A stretch of DNA of 64,000 bases from Micromonosporaceae bacterium KJ-029 (GTDB lineage Bacteria; Actinomycetota; Actinomycetes; Mycobacteriales; Micromonosporaceae), in contig BIFP01000022.1 of the NCBI GenBank assembly GCA_005402585.1, positions 62,001-126,000 on the forward strand, written 5' to 3'. Under the pieces are notes generated by a model. The model was not told where the DNA came from. It was given only the letters and a program-made list of their open reading frames with translations, and did not search any database. A program made the translations under genes and the position numbers. Of this stretch, positions 17,436 through 26,413 are shown in pieces; within the stretch, counting starts at the first letter, position 1; every line of letters starts with the position of its first letter.

Positions 17436-17717
17436 TCATCCGCGGTCACCTGCGGAGTCGACGTCGTAGGAGGGGCCGTCGAGCAGTGTGGCCGGGATGC
17501 CGCGCCACGGGTCTTCGAGCTTTTCAGCGCGGGAATCGGTGGAGGTCTCCTCGGCACCGCGCCCCTCCCCGGCTGGCCTGTCGATGTGGTAGGAGGGGCC
17601 GTCGAGCAGTGTGGCCGGGATGCCGCGCCACGGGTCTTCGAGCTTTTCAGCACGGGAATCGGTGGAGGTCTCCTCGGCACCGCGCCCGTCCTCACCCGGC
17701 AGATCGGCGTCGGTCAT
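17436..17717 (-). CDS. Small protein with duplicated 33-residue unit (possible multi-core peptide precursor)
   Basis: 93 residues, almost entirely two copies of one unit that ends in EDPWRGIPATLLDGPSY and begins with GRGAEETSTDSRAEKL. The first copy is followed by HIDRPAGE and the second by DVDSAGDRG. It is acidic, has no cysteine, no signal peptide and no membrane segment. The ATG at 17715-17717 follows GAGGAG with seven-base spacing. It lies downstream of the SCP2 gene on the same strand. I do not recognise the family. A short leader plus repeated cores is what multi-core ribosomal peptide precursors look like, but no modifying enzyme of a known RiPP class is adjacent, so this remains a guess. 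Confidence 0.6.
   Translation of the reverse strand: MTDADLPGEDGRGAEETSTDSRAEKLEDPWRGIPATLLDGPSYHIDRPAGEGRGAEETSTDSRAEKLEDPWRGIPATLLDGPSYDVDSAGDRG
17466..17687. repeat. Near-perfect 99-bp direct repeat, period 123 bp
   Basis: Copy A (17466-17564) and copy B (17589-17687) differ at one position that I can see (a G/A near 17529). The 123-bp period is exactly 41 codons, so the reading frame is kept across the duplication in the small minus-strand gene. Confidence 0.9.
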
Positions 17718-17818
17718 GTCGTCGCTCCTCACTCGCTGCCCCACCAGGCCCCGGCAACGGCGTCGCCGGCGATCGCGGCGTCCATCAGCCCTCCGGTTTG
17801 TGGATCGCGCGGCTCCGG

Positions 17819-18268
17819 TCAGGGCCGGGGGGCGGCGAAGAAGTTGGGGAACCGCGCGGTCAAACCGAGGTCACCGCGAGTCTTCAACCGGCCCCTCATC
17901 ACCAGCATCACCGCGTGCGCGTTGCCCGTGACCAGGTGAACGAAGTCGGCCGCAGCCAGATTCAAAGTCAGCTGTGGCTGCCCGTCGGCGCTGGGCGACA
18001 GAGTGCAGACGCCGTCAGCGATGACCATCTGGTAGGTATCGACCCCACCGTCGGGCCGGTCGCCGATGCGCCAGTGCACCACTGCCCGGGTCCGGCCGGC
18101 GACCTGAGGCCGAAACGCGGACAGCATCCCGCCGATCAGGTAATCGAGGATTTCGGCACGCCGCCCACCGCGCATGACTTCTCGCAGCTGGTTGTCCGGA
18201 GTTCGCTTGACCAGCCGGGCGAACTCGACCGGATCCAAGCCGTCGACACGTACATCATGGATGGACAT
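17819..18268 (-). CDS. SCP2 sterol-binding-fold protein
   Basis: 149 residues with an SCP2-like alpha/beta fold typical of small lipid or hydrophobic ligand binders: LTLNLAAADFVHLVTGNAHAVMLVMRGRLKTRGDLGLTARF matches the C-terminal half of SCP2 domains. The ATG start at 18266-18268 has GGAGGAG upstream. It precedes the repeat-containing small gene by 100 bp on the same strand. It could carry or shield a hydrophobic substrate. No enzymatic residues are evident, and its role in enediyne synthesis is unproven. Confidence 0.75.
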   Translation of the reverse strand: MSIHDVRVDGLDPVEFARLVKRTPDNQLREVMRGGRRAEILDYLIGGMLSAFRPQVAGRTRAVVHWRIGDRPDGGVDTYQMVIADGVCTLSPSADGQPQLTLNLAAADFVHLVTGNAHAVMLVMRGRLKTRGDLGLTARFPNFFAAPRP

Positions 18269-18394
18269 CAGACTCCTCCATCGGCGGATGAGAGACACGC
18301 CGCCGGGACCGCCGTCACCTGCCGACGGATCCTCCGGTCATCGACATCCCCCCAATTCACCTGACTCATCGTCTCCGCGAACTCTGGCCGGGGG

Positions 18395-18411
18395 CATCTC
18401 CCAGGCTGCGC
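18395..18411 (-). promoter_or_regulatory. Recurrent motif CATCTC-N5-YTGCGS, copy in SCP2/LLM divergent region
   Basis: CATCTC at 18395-18400, five bases, then CTGCGC at 18406-18411. It lies in the 256-bp divergent gap between the SCP2 gene (start 18268) and the luciferase-like gene (start 18525). It is one of seven dispersed copies. Confidence 0.45.
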
Positions 18412-18524
18412 AGGTGCAGGGTCGACGGCTCGCGCGTTGACGCGGCAGGTGCGTCTTCCGTGCGACCCGGGAAAGGGCATGCCGCGAGATGCCCGCCGTT
18501 GCGGTCCGACGCCACGATGGTCGG

Positions 18525-19583
18525 GTGCGGCTGTCGCTGAATCTGGGACATCTGGTGGGCGCCGGCGATGCCGCCGGCCGGGTACGGCTGGCCGTCGAGG
18601 CCGAGCAACTCGGCTTCCACACCGTGTGGGCGGCGGAGGTGTACGGGTCCGACGCAGTGACGATGCTGACCTGGATCGCCGCCCACACCCGGTCCATCGG
18701 CATCGGCTCCGCCGTCATGCAGACGCCGGGACGGAGCCCCGCCCTCACCGCGATGACCGCCGCGACCCTCGACCGCCTGTCCGGCGGACGGTTCCGGCTG
18801 GGCCTCGGCGTGTCCGGACCGCAGGTCTCCGAGGGCTGGCACGGCGTGCCCTTCTCCGACCCGATCGGGCGGACCCGTGAGTACGTCGATGTGCTCCGCC
18901 TCGCCCTGTCCCGGCGCCCGGTCGCCCACCCGGGCCGGCACCACCCGCTGCCGCTGCCCGGCAGTGCCGGCAGAGCCCTGCGGCTGACCGTACATCCGCC
19001 CCGCCCGGACCTGCCGATCTATCTGGCCGCGGTCGGTCCACGCAACCTGGAGCTGGCCGGGGAGATCGCCGATGGCTGGCTCGCCGCATTCCTCACTCCG
19101 GAGTTCGCCGCCGAGCAGTTGCGGCACGTCCGGGCCGGCCGGGACCGGGCCGGCCAGACCATGGACGGATTCGAGGTGATCGCGTCCGTGCCGCTCGCCA
19201 TCGGCGACGACGTCGACCGGTGCGTCGACCGGGTCCGCGCGCACGCCGCCCTTTATCTCGGCGGCATGGGCAGCCGGGACCGCAACTTCTACAACCTGCT
19301 CGCCGCGCGCATGGGGTACGCGGACGCCGCTCGTGACGTCCAGGAGCTCTACCTGGCGAAGCGGTACGCCGAGGCGGCCGCGGCGGTGCCGACGGACTTC
19401 GTCGACCGTACGTCGCTGCTCGGACCGGTTGACCGAATCGCCGGGCGGCTTCGCGAGTTAGCCGAGGTCGGCGTGACCGAGCTGGCGGTCACCGTCTTCG
19501 GCGGCGGTACCCGTGCCCTCCGGCAGGTGCACGACGCGTACACCGCTGCCTGGACGACGCCGTCCGCCTCCCCCGGGGCCTGA
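18525..19583 (+). CDS. LLM-class (luciferase-like) flavin/F420-dependent oxidoreductase
   Basis: About 352 residues of the bacterial luciferase-like superfamily, which uses FMN or F420 in a TIM barrel. Visible blocks are [79 protein letters not shown] and [23 protein letters not shown]. This set is typical of the F420-dependent actinobacterial subgroup. The GTG at 18525 gives the standard N-terminus; an in-frame ATG at 18489 would add 12 residues. It converges with the sugar dehydratase gene at a hairpin. The substrate is unknown. Confidence 0.85.
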   Translation: MRLSLNLGHLVGAGDAAGRVRLAVEAEQLGFHTVWAAEVYGSDAVTMLTWIAAHTRSIGIGSAVMQTPGRSPALTAMTAATLDRLSGGRFRLGLGVSGPQVSEGWHGVPFSDPIGRTREYVDVLRLALSRRPVAHPGRHHPLPLPGSAGRALRLTVHPPRPDLPIYLAAVGPRNLELAGEIADGWLAAFLTPEFAAEQLRHVRAGRDRAGQTMDGFEVIASVPLAIGDDVDRCVDRVRAHAALYLGGMGSRDRNFYNLLAARMGYADAARDVQELYLAKRYAEAAAAVPTDFVDRTSLLGPVDRIAGRLRELAEVGVTELAVTVFGGGTRALRQVHDAYTAAWTTPSASPGA

Positions 19584-19615
19584 GGCCGGCGGGACGTGGG
19601 ACGGGGGCATCCGCT

Positions 19616-19647
19616 TCGACGACCGGCTCCAGGCGTCCGGTCGTCGA
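19616..19647. terminator. Bidirectional hairpin between convergent genes
   Basis: TCGACGACCGG (19616-19626) pairs with CCGGTCGTCGA (19637-19647): an 11-bp perfect stem and ten-base loop between the LLM gene (+) and the 4,6-dehydratase gene (-). Confidence 0.7.
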
Positions 19648-19660
19648 GCGGTGCGGCGGC

Positions 19661-20641
19661 TCAGGCCGCCACGCGCAGCGGTTCCCACCAGGACCGATGT
19701 GAGCGATACCAGTCCACGGTGGCGGCCAGGCCGGCGTCGAACGGCACCTGCGGCCGGTAGCCCAGCTCGGTTCGGATCCGCGTCCAGTCGACCGAGTAGC
19801 GGCGGTCGTGTCCCGGACGATCGGCCACGTGCTCGATGCGATCCGGGCCGACGCCGCACGCCCGCAACAGCCGCCTGGTCAGCTCCATGTTGGTCAGTTC
19901 GGTGCCGCCGCCGATGTTGTAGACGGCGCCGGGATGCCCTCCGGCGAGCACGAGCGCCACGCCGCGGCAGTGGTCGCTGACGTGCAACCAGTCCCGGACC
20001 TGCCGGCCGTCGCCGTACAGCGGGACCGGGCGGCCGTCGAGCAGGTTCGTCACGAACAGCGGGACCATCTTCTCCGGGAACTGGTAGGGGCCGTAGTTGT
20101 TCGAGCAGCGGGTCACCGAGACGGCGAGCCCGTGGGTGCGGTGGTATGCCAGCGCGAGCAGGTCGCTGCCGGCCTTCGAGGCGGAGTACGGCGAGTTGGG
20201 CGCGACCGGCTGACTCTCGTCCCACGAGCCCAGGTCGATGGAGCCGTAGACCTCGTCGGTGGAGACGTGCACGAACCGGTCGACCCGGTGGCGCACCGCC
20301 GACTCGAGCAGCACCTGGGTGCCGAGGACGTTGGTGCGCACGAACTCCCCGCCGCCGTGGATGGACCGGTCGACGTGCGTCTCCGCCGCGAAGTGCACCA
20401 CCGCGTCCTGCCCACGCATCAGCGTGTCGACCAGGTCGCCGTCGGCGATGTCGCCGGTCACGAGCCGCCAGCCGGGGTGGTCGGCAACCGGTGCGAGGTT
20501 CGCCCGGTTGCCGGAGTAGGTGAGTTTGTCGAGGACGGTGATTCGCGCGCCCGCCAGTCCGGGAAGCTCTCCGCTCAGCGCGGCACGCACGAAGGTTGAT
20601 CCGATGAATCCGGCGCCGCCGGTGATGAGGATGTCCACCAT
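19661..20641 (-). CDS. rmlB: dTDP-glucose 4,6-dehydratase
   Basis: 326 residues, extended short-chain dehydrogenase. It has an N-terminal Rossmann motif (ILITGGAGFIGSTFV), the catalytic STDEVYG block and PNSPYSASKAGSDLL carrying the Tyr-Lys pair, and EVYGSIDLGSWDESQPV typical of RmlB. It converts dTDP-glucose to dTDP-4-keto-6-deoxyglucose, the branch point for all deoxysugars here. The start ATG at 20639-20641 gives the conserved MVDILITGG; the upstream extension shows no family similarity. It stands apart from the other sugar genes (53.9-59.6 kb), between an LLM gene and an FAD monooxygenase. Confidence 0.95.
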   Translation of the reverse strand: MVDILITGGAGFIGSTFVRAALSGELPGLAGARITVLDKLTYSGNRANLAPVADHPGWRLVTGDIADGDLVDTLMRGQDAVVHFAAETHVDRSIHGGGEFVRTNVLGTQVLLESAVRHRVDRFVHVSTDEVYGSIDLGSWDESQPVAPNSPYSASKAGSDLLALAYHRTHGLAVSVTRCSNNYGPYQFPEKMVPLFVTNLLDGRPVPLYGDGRQVRDWLHVSDHCRGVALVLAGGHPGAVYNIGGGTELTNMELTRRLLRACGVGPDRIEHVADRPGHDRRYSVDWTRIRTELGYRPQVPFDAGLAATVDWYRSHRSWWEPLRVAA

Positions 20642-20710
20642 CAGCGACGGTACGGGAGGGATCCGTGACGCCGCGACGGCCGGAGCGGCATCGAGCACGG
20701 TCGAAGACGG

Positions 20711-21910
20711 TCAGGTGGTGGTGACTCGCAGGTCCCAGTCGATACGGTGCCGGTGCACCGGGCCGAACATCCGCTCGGGCTTCAGGACGGTGCGCCGGGC
20801 GACCGGGGCAAGCAGCCGCATGAGTGTGGACGCGACCGGGCCGGGGGCCTTGGCCTGATTGGCGCGCGCGGCATCGGCGGCGATCTTCTCCACTCGGGGC
20901 CGGCGCATCCTCTCGTAGGCGGCGAACGCCGCCTGGGCCCCGGGCAGATCACGCAGGCACCGGGCGAGCTGCACGGCGCTCTCCGAGGCCAACGAAGCGC
21001 CCTGGCCGGACACCGGGGAGGGTGCGTGCGCGGCGTCACCGACCAGCACCATCCTCCCGCGGTACCACATCGGCAGCGGGGGCAGGATCTCGATGGCGCC
21101 GAATGGGAACACGTCCTGCGGCTCGGCCCGGTCGAGCACCTCCCGCGCCGGGACGTCCCTGGCGTGTACCCGGCGCAGCCGGTTCAGCCACAGGTCCGGG
21201 GACACCCGGCGTGCCTCGGACATCGCGATCGGCTTGTCGCTGGTGATGTTGCTGAACCAGTTGACGCCTCCGTCGGAACCGATCCAGTGGCCGAAGAAGC
21301 CGTCGTGACCGTTCGCCAGATGCATGACGCCCGGCTCACTGACCTGCGGCGCCTGCACGGCGCCACCGAAGCCGAGCATCCCGGTGTACCGGGCCTTGGG
21401 TGCGGACGGGTCGATGAGGCGCCGCACGGTCGATCGGATGCCGTCCGCGCCGATCAGGACGTCGGCGGTCGCGCTGCTGCCGTCGGCGAAGCTGGCGGTG
21501 ATGCCGTCCGGCGTGTCCGTCGCGGCAACGACCCGCCGGCCGTACACGTACCGGACGCCCGCAGCCTCGGCCCGCTCGCGCAGCAGTCGTTGCAGGTCCG
21601 CGCGCCGGATCGCGCGGCTCGGCGGCAGATCGGGCAGGTGCTCGAACTCGCCGAACTGGCGTCCCCGGCCGTCCGTCATCACGGTGCGGCGGATGGGGCT
21701 GCCGAGCCGGTGCAGGTCGTCCCCGACGCCGACGACGCCGAGCGCGTCGATGCCGTTGGGCGCCAGCATCAACTCGCCGCCGACGTCGTCGGGCGGGCGG
21801 TCGTACGCCTCGAACACGGTCGGCTCGATGCCTGCCCGGCGCAACGCGAGCGCCGCCACGCTACCGGCGATGCCGCTGCCGATGATCATTGCTGTTCTGA
21901 CCTGCGTCAT
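20711..21910 (-). CDS. FAD-dependent aromatic-type monooxygenase (group A)
   Basis: 399 residues with the PHBH-like layout: GxGxxG near the N-terminus (MIIGSGIAGSVAALALRRAG), a central RADLQRLLRERAE block, the DG-type segment VLIGADGIRSTVRR and the second FAD site LVGDAAHAPSPVSGQGASLA. These enzymes hydroxylate or epoxidise using NAD(P)H and O2. Candidates are the aromatic unit or an oxygenation of the core; neither can be chosen from sequence. The ATG start at 21908-21910 follows GGAGGAAG. It shares its direction with the 4,6-dehydratase 69 bp downstream. Confidence 0.88.
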   Translation of the reverse strand: MTQVRTAMIIGSGIAGSVAALALRRAGIEPTVFEAYDRPPDDVGGELMLAPNGIDALGVVGVGDDLHRLGSPIRRTVMTDGRGRQFGEFEHLPDLPPSRAIRRADLQRLLRERAEAAGVRYVYGRRVVAATDTPDGITASFADGSSATADVLIGADGIRSTVRRLIDPSAPKARYTGMLGFGGAVQAPQVSEPGVMHLANGHDGFFGHWIGSDGGVNWFSNITSDKPIAMSEARRVSPDLWLNRLRRVHARDVPAREVLDRAEPQDVFPFGAIEILPPLPMWYRGRMVLVGDAAHAPSPVSGQGASLASESAVQLARCLRDLPGAQAAFAAYERMRRPRVEKIAADAARANQAKAPGPVASTLMRLLAPVARRTVLKPERMFGPVHRHRIDWDLRVTTT

Positions 21911-22041
21911 ACCGCTTCCTCCGGATCGACGCCCCACGCTGCCGGGAGGCGGAACTGATGTGATGCCCGTACCCGGTTGCCGGCTGAAGCGGCCTTCCAG
22001 AGTGCGGTGTGGCGGCACCTGGGCGACGGGCACGACGAAGT

Positions 22042-22070
22042 CGGGTGGGTGGCGAACGGCCACCCACCCG
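22042..22070 (-). terminator. Hairpin after HhH gene
   Basis: CGGGTGGGTGGC (22042-22053) pairs with GCCACCCACCCG (22059-22070) across a five-base loop, 12 bp past the stop of the small HhH gene on the minus strand. Confidence 0.75.
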
Positions 22071-22081
22071 GACGTGACGGT

Positions 22082-22279
22082 TCAGTTCTGGAAGGAGAGA
22101 CCCTTCGCCTTCAGCGAAGCCTTGAGCGCGCTGAGGGCCTTCGGGCCCATCCCGTGCAGTTCCTTGACCTCCGACTCGGTGATCTTCGTGAACTGCTCCA
22201 GCTTGGTGTAGCCGGCGCCCTCCAGCGCCCGCAGCGCGGGCTTGCCCAGCGAGCTCGGCAGGTCGGTGCCTTCCGCCAT
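22082..22279 (-). CDS. Small helix-hairpin-helix DNA-binding-type protein
   Basis: 65 residues. LPSSLGKPALRALEGAGYTK and VKELHGMGPKALSALKASL form an HhH pair like the RNA polymerase alpha C-terminal or RuvA type found in many small actinobacterial proteins. It may bind DNA. The ATG at 22277-22279 follows GGGAG. It has its own terminator and appears to be a separate, perhaps housekeeping, gene caught inside the cluster. No pathway role is evident. Confidence 0.75.
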   Translation of the reverse strand: MAEGTDLPSSLGKPALRALEGAGYTKLEQFTKITESEVKELHGMGPKALSALKASLKAKGLSFQN

Positions 22280-22956
22280 CGTGTGACTCCCTTTCGGTTT
22301 TTTCGGACGCGCCCGTCCGGCGTCCATCCTGCCCCAGCGGCGGCGCCGGGACGTTCCGGAAACGTTTCGGCACCGGGATTCATCCGCGGGCACCGCCGAC
22401 GTCGGGGAGAAGCCGGGCCCGCCCCGACCAGGCACCGGCCGAGGGCGGTGGAGAGGGCCGCGATGGGCCGCAAGCAGCGCCCGGCGGGGTGTCGCGCCGG
22501 CGCGGCGTGCGGGTATCCGGCCGGGAACCGGGAATCGACCGTCTCGATCAGCTCCACCGATTCCGAACCTTGATCTGGCATCCACACCAGTCAATCGACA
22601 GCTGAGAATTGGGAAGCCAGAATTCGCTCGGTGTGGCGCGCGCCTAATGGCGTCGCACACAATCCCTCCAGACCGGCGTCTCGCCGCGGAGCCGCGATTT
22701 CATCTCCAATGCTGCGACACCGGGACGGCAATGTCTTCTTCGTCCTTGCCGGACTGGGCCATGTTCTCGCCGGCGAGCGGGCAGGCGCCGGGGTGGCCCA
22801 CGTGGTCCCGCCCATCCCCGTCGGTGAGGGAGGTCGCCGAGCCGGCCACCGCGCTGGCGGGTGGACGGTCCGGGAGCGCCGCGACCGCGGCGCCGGACCC
22901 CGAAATTGTCGCGCAGCGCAAGAAAGAAGGTGCATCACATCCAGGTGAGGTAAACC
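22280..22956. other. 677-bp gap without a convincing gene
   Basis: Frames here have uneven codon use and no family similarity; an open frame at 22647-23027 was examined for a chromoprotein apoprotein and rejected. The stretch holds one copy of the recurrent motif (22701-22717, CATCTC-N5-CTGCGA), embedded in the 42-bp sequence shared with 15069-15110. It probably contains the promoter for the forward genes that follow. Confidence 0.4.
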
Positions 22957-23217
22957 ATGGAGACGCTTACCGGGATTGGCGTCCGGCCTCGGCCGAAGCA
23001 TTCATGGCCCCGGGAATTCATTTCTGACGTTGACGACCGGAGGGCTTCGATGCTGCAGAGGACGGACGCCGCTCCAGTCCGCACGACCACCCTGGAAGCA
23101 CTTGCCAACACCACCGGGCCCAGGAGGAAGCGGCACCCGGGCGACCCTGCCGCAGCGGGCTCCCCGGCCCCGGACGGCACGACCAGCGCCCGCCGGGCCC
23201 CACTGCCGGTGCGCTGA
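22957..23217 (+). CDS. Possible small protein of unknown function before the AhpD-like gene
   Basis: An 86-residue open frame whose ATG follows GGTGAGGT and whose stop lies three bases before the next ATG, which would couple the two genes. Third codon positions are mostly G/C but less strictly than in neighbours. It has no signal peptide, no cysteine and no membrane segment, and is basic at the C-terminus (TTSARRAPLPVR). No family was recognised. It could equally be non-coding leader sequence. Confidence 0.3.
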   Translation: METLTGIGVRPRPKHSWPREFISDVDDRRASMLQRTDAAPVRTTTLEALANTTGPRRKRHPGDPAAAGSPAPDGTTSARRAPLPVR

Positions 23218-23220
23218 CCC

Positions 23221-24315
23221 ATGGGAGCGTTGCTGAGCCGGCTCACCCGCCGCATCACCCTGGAGCACGTCCGGCACGTGCGGGCCGTCCCGCCGGCCGC
23301 CGCCGACCCGGCGGCGGCAGCGGTCTACCAGCAGATGGCCAGGGACTTCGGTATTCTCGCGCCGCCGGTGGCGTTGCACGCACCGGCGCCACGGGCGATG
23401 GCGGCGTCCTGGGTGCTGTTGCGGGAATGCCTGGTGGCGGGCGCACCGGACGATCGGGCGGTACGCGAGGCGGTGGCGGCCGGGGTCTCGGTAGCCAACA
23501 GCTGCCCGTACTGCGCCGAGGTGCACCACGCCGCCCTGATCGGGTTGCGCGGCGACCCGGACGCACGCCAGGTGGCGGCCGGCCGACTGGACGGGATCAC
23601 CGACGCGCGGCTCGCCGCGGCCGCCGCGTGGGCACGGGAGGAACGGGCGATGCCGTCCGGGCCTGAACCGGCGCTGGTCGCGGTCGCCCTCACATTCCAC
23701 TACTTCAACCGCATGGTGAACGTGTTCCTGCGGGACTCTCCGCTGCCGGCCGTCCCAGCGCCGGTACTCGGCGGGCTGCGGCGTGCCGCCGCCGGCCTGT
23801 TCGGCCGGCTCGCCGCGCGTCCCTGCCCGCCCGGAGAGTCGCTGGCCCTGCTGCCCCCGGCGCCGCCGCCTCCGGACCTCGCCTGGTCGGCGCCCGTGCC
23901 CGTCATCGCGGAGGCGCTCGGCCGCGTGGTGGCCGCCGTGGACGCGGGCGGCGCCGGGTCGGTGCCGCCGGGCGTCCGGTCCCTGCTGACCGGTCTGCTC
24001 GCGGACGGCTGGACCCCGCCATCCGGACCGGTCGGGGACTGGGTGGGGCCCACCGTCGCGGCGCTACCGGCCGCCGAGCGCGGTGCGGGCCGGCTGGCGC
24101 TGCTGACCGCGTACCAGTCCTGGCGGGTCACCGCGGCGGACGTCGCCGCCGCCCGGGCCGGCCACGCACCGGCCACGTCCGACGCCCGGCTCATCGAACT
24201 GACCGCCTGGGCCGCGCTGAACGCGTCCCGCCACGCCGCCGCCCGGCTCGCCGTGACCGGCACCGGTCCCGGCCCGACGCCACCCGTACGCCCGAACGAG
24301 AGGACCCCATCGTGA
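23221..24315 (+). CDS. AhpD/carboxymuconolactone-decarboxylase-like protein
   Basis: 364 residues. The N-terminal ~180 residues have the alpha-helical AhpD-like fold with the redox motif CPYCAEVHH, typical of peroxidase-coupled alkyl hydroperoxide reductase partners and related thiol enzymes. The rest is a second, Ala/Pro-rich helical region without cysteines that looks like a degenerate repeat of the first. It overlaps the mycothiol-type gene downstream (GTGA). Together they suggest thiol chemistry or protection from radical damage; for an enediyne producer this is plausible, not shown. Confidence 0.78.
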   Translation: MGALLSRLTRRITLEHVRHVRAVPPAAADPAAAAVYQQMARDFGILAPPVALHAPAPRAMAASWVLLRECLVAGAPDDRAVREAVAAGVSVANSCPYCAEVHHAALIGLRGDPDARQVAAGRLDGITDARLAAAAAWAREERAMPSGPEPALVAVALTFHYFNRMVNVFLRDSPLPAVPAPVLGGLRRAAAGLFGRLAARPCPPGESLALLPPAPPPPDLAWSAPVPVIAEALGRVVAAVDAGGAGSVPPGVRSLLTGLLADGWTPPSGPVGDWVGPTVAALPAAERGAGRLALLTAYQSWRVTAADVAAARAGHAPATSDARLIELTAWAALNASRHAAARLAVTGTGPGPTPPVRPNERTPS

Positions 24316-25106
24316 CCGGACCCGACCCGATCCCTGCCCTGGCCGCCGACGGCGAGGAACTGGATCGGCTACTCGCCGGCCTGGATGAGACACAGTGGAA
24401 GCTGGACACGCCAGCGCCCGGCTGGACCATCGCCCATCAGGTGGCCCACCTGGCCGCGACGTTCCGGTTGGCCGGCTTCGCCGCCGCGAACCCGGACGGC
24501 TTCCGCGCCCGCGTGGCGACAATGAGCGGCGACTTCGACCGCAACGTCGACCAGGCGCTGTCGGCCTACCTTTCCGACCCGCCGCAAGTCCTGCTGAGCC
24601 GGTGGCGGGAGGAACGCGCCACGGCGGAGAAGGCGCTCGCCGCCGTGCCGGACGGCCAGACGGTGCCCTGGCTGGTGCGGCCGCTACCCGCGCCGGTTCT
24701 CGCCTGCGCCGGAATGATGGAGCTGTTCGGCCACGGTCAGGACATCGCCGACACGATCGGCGTACGTCCGGTGCGGACGGATCGGATCCGGTTCCTGTGC
24801 GGCTTCGCCGTGCGCACCTGGGACTTCGGCTATCAGGCTCGCAGCGAGCCGACCCCCGACGTCGAGTTCGGCTACACGCTCACCGGCCCGTCCGGTGCCG
24901 TCTGGCGGTTCGGCCCGGACGACGCCGAGCAGCGGATCTCCGGACCGGCCGAGGACTTCTGCCTGCTCGTCACGCGTCGCCGGCACCGCGACGACCTGGC
25001 CCTGACCGCGACCGGGGTCGACGCCCAACACTGGCTGGACATCGCCCAGGCGTACCGCGGGCCGGCCGGGGCGGGACGCAGGCCGGGACAGTTCGGCCGG
25101 GCCTGA
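24312..25106 (+). CDS. TIGR03084-type DinB/mycothiol maleylpyruvate isomerase family protein
   Basis: 264 residues. A four-helix DinB-like N-terminal domain has the metal histidine pattern (PAPGWTIAHQVAHLAATF ... FGHGQDIAD), followed by an MDMPI C-terminal-type sterol-carrier-like region (VEFGYTLTGPSGAVWRFGPDDAEQRISGPAEDFCLLVTRR). Members use or bind mycothiol and a divalent metal. The GTG start overlaps the previous stop. It may add or use mycothiol on an electrophilic intermediate, or take part in self-protection; the specific reaction is unknown. Confidence 0.82.
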   Translation: MTGPDPIPALAADGEELDRLLAGLDETQWKLDTPAPGWTIAHQVAHLAATFRLAGFAAANPDGFRARVATMSGDFDRNVDQALSAYLSDPPQVLLSRWREERATAEKALAAVPDGQTVPWLVRPLPAPVLACAGMMELFGHGQDIADTIGVRPVRTDRIRFLCGFAVRTWDFGYQARSEPTPDVEFGYTLTGPSGAVWRFGPDDAEQRISGPAEDFCLLVTRRRHRDDLALTATGVDAQHWLDIAQAYRGPAGAGRRPGQFGRA

Positions 25107-25183
25107 CCATGCCGGAGGCACCCCGTCCCAGCCGCGCAACCACGAAGACGCTGCGCGAGGCCCGCTGTTGCCAAGATGACGGC

Positions 25184-26374
<1,191 letters not shown>

Positions 26375-26413
26375 TCGGCCCGTCGCCGTACCCAAGCTGG
26401 GAAAGGAGGAGAC

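Noticed and set aside
22647..23027. Candidate chromoprotein apoprotein of about 126 residues
   Set aside because: No signal peptide, no cysteine-paired beta-sandwich pattern as in NcsA/CagA, poor codon bias and no ribosome site.
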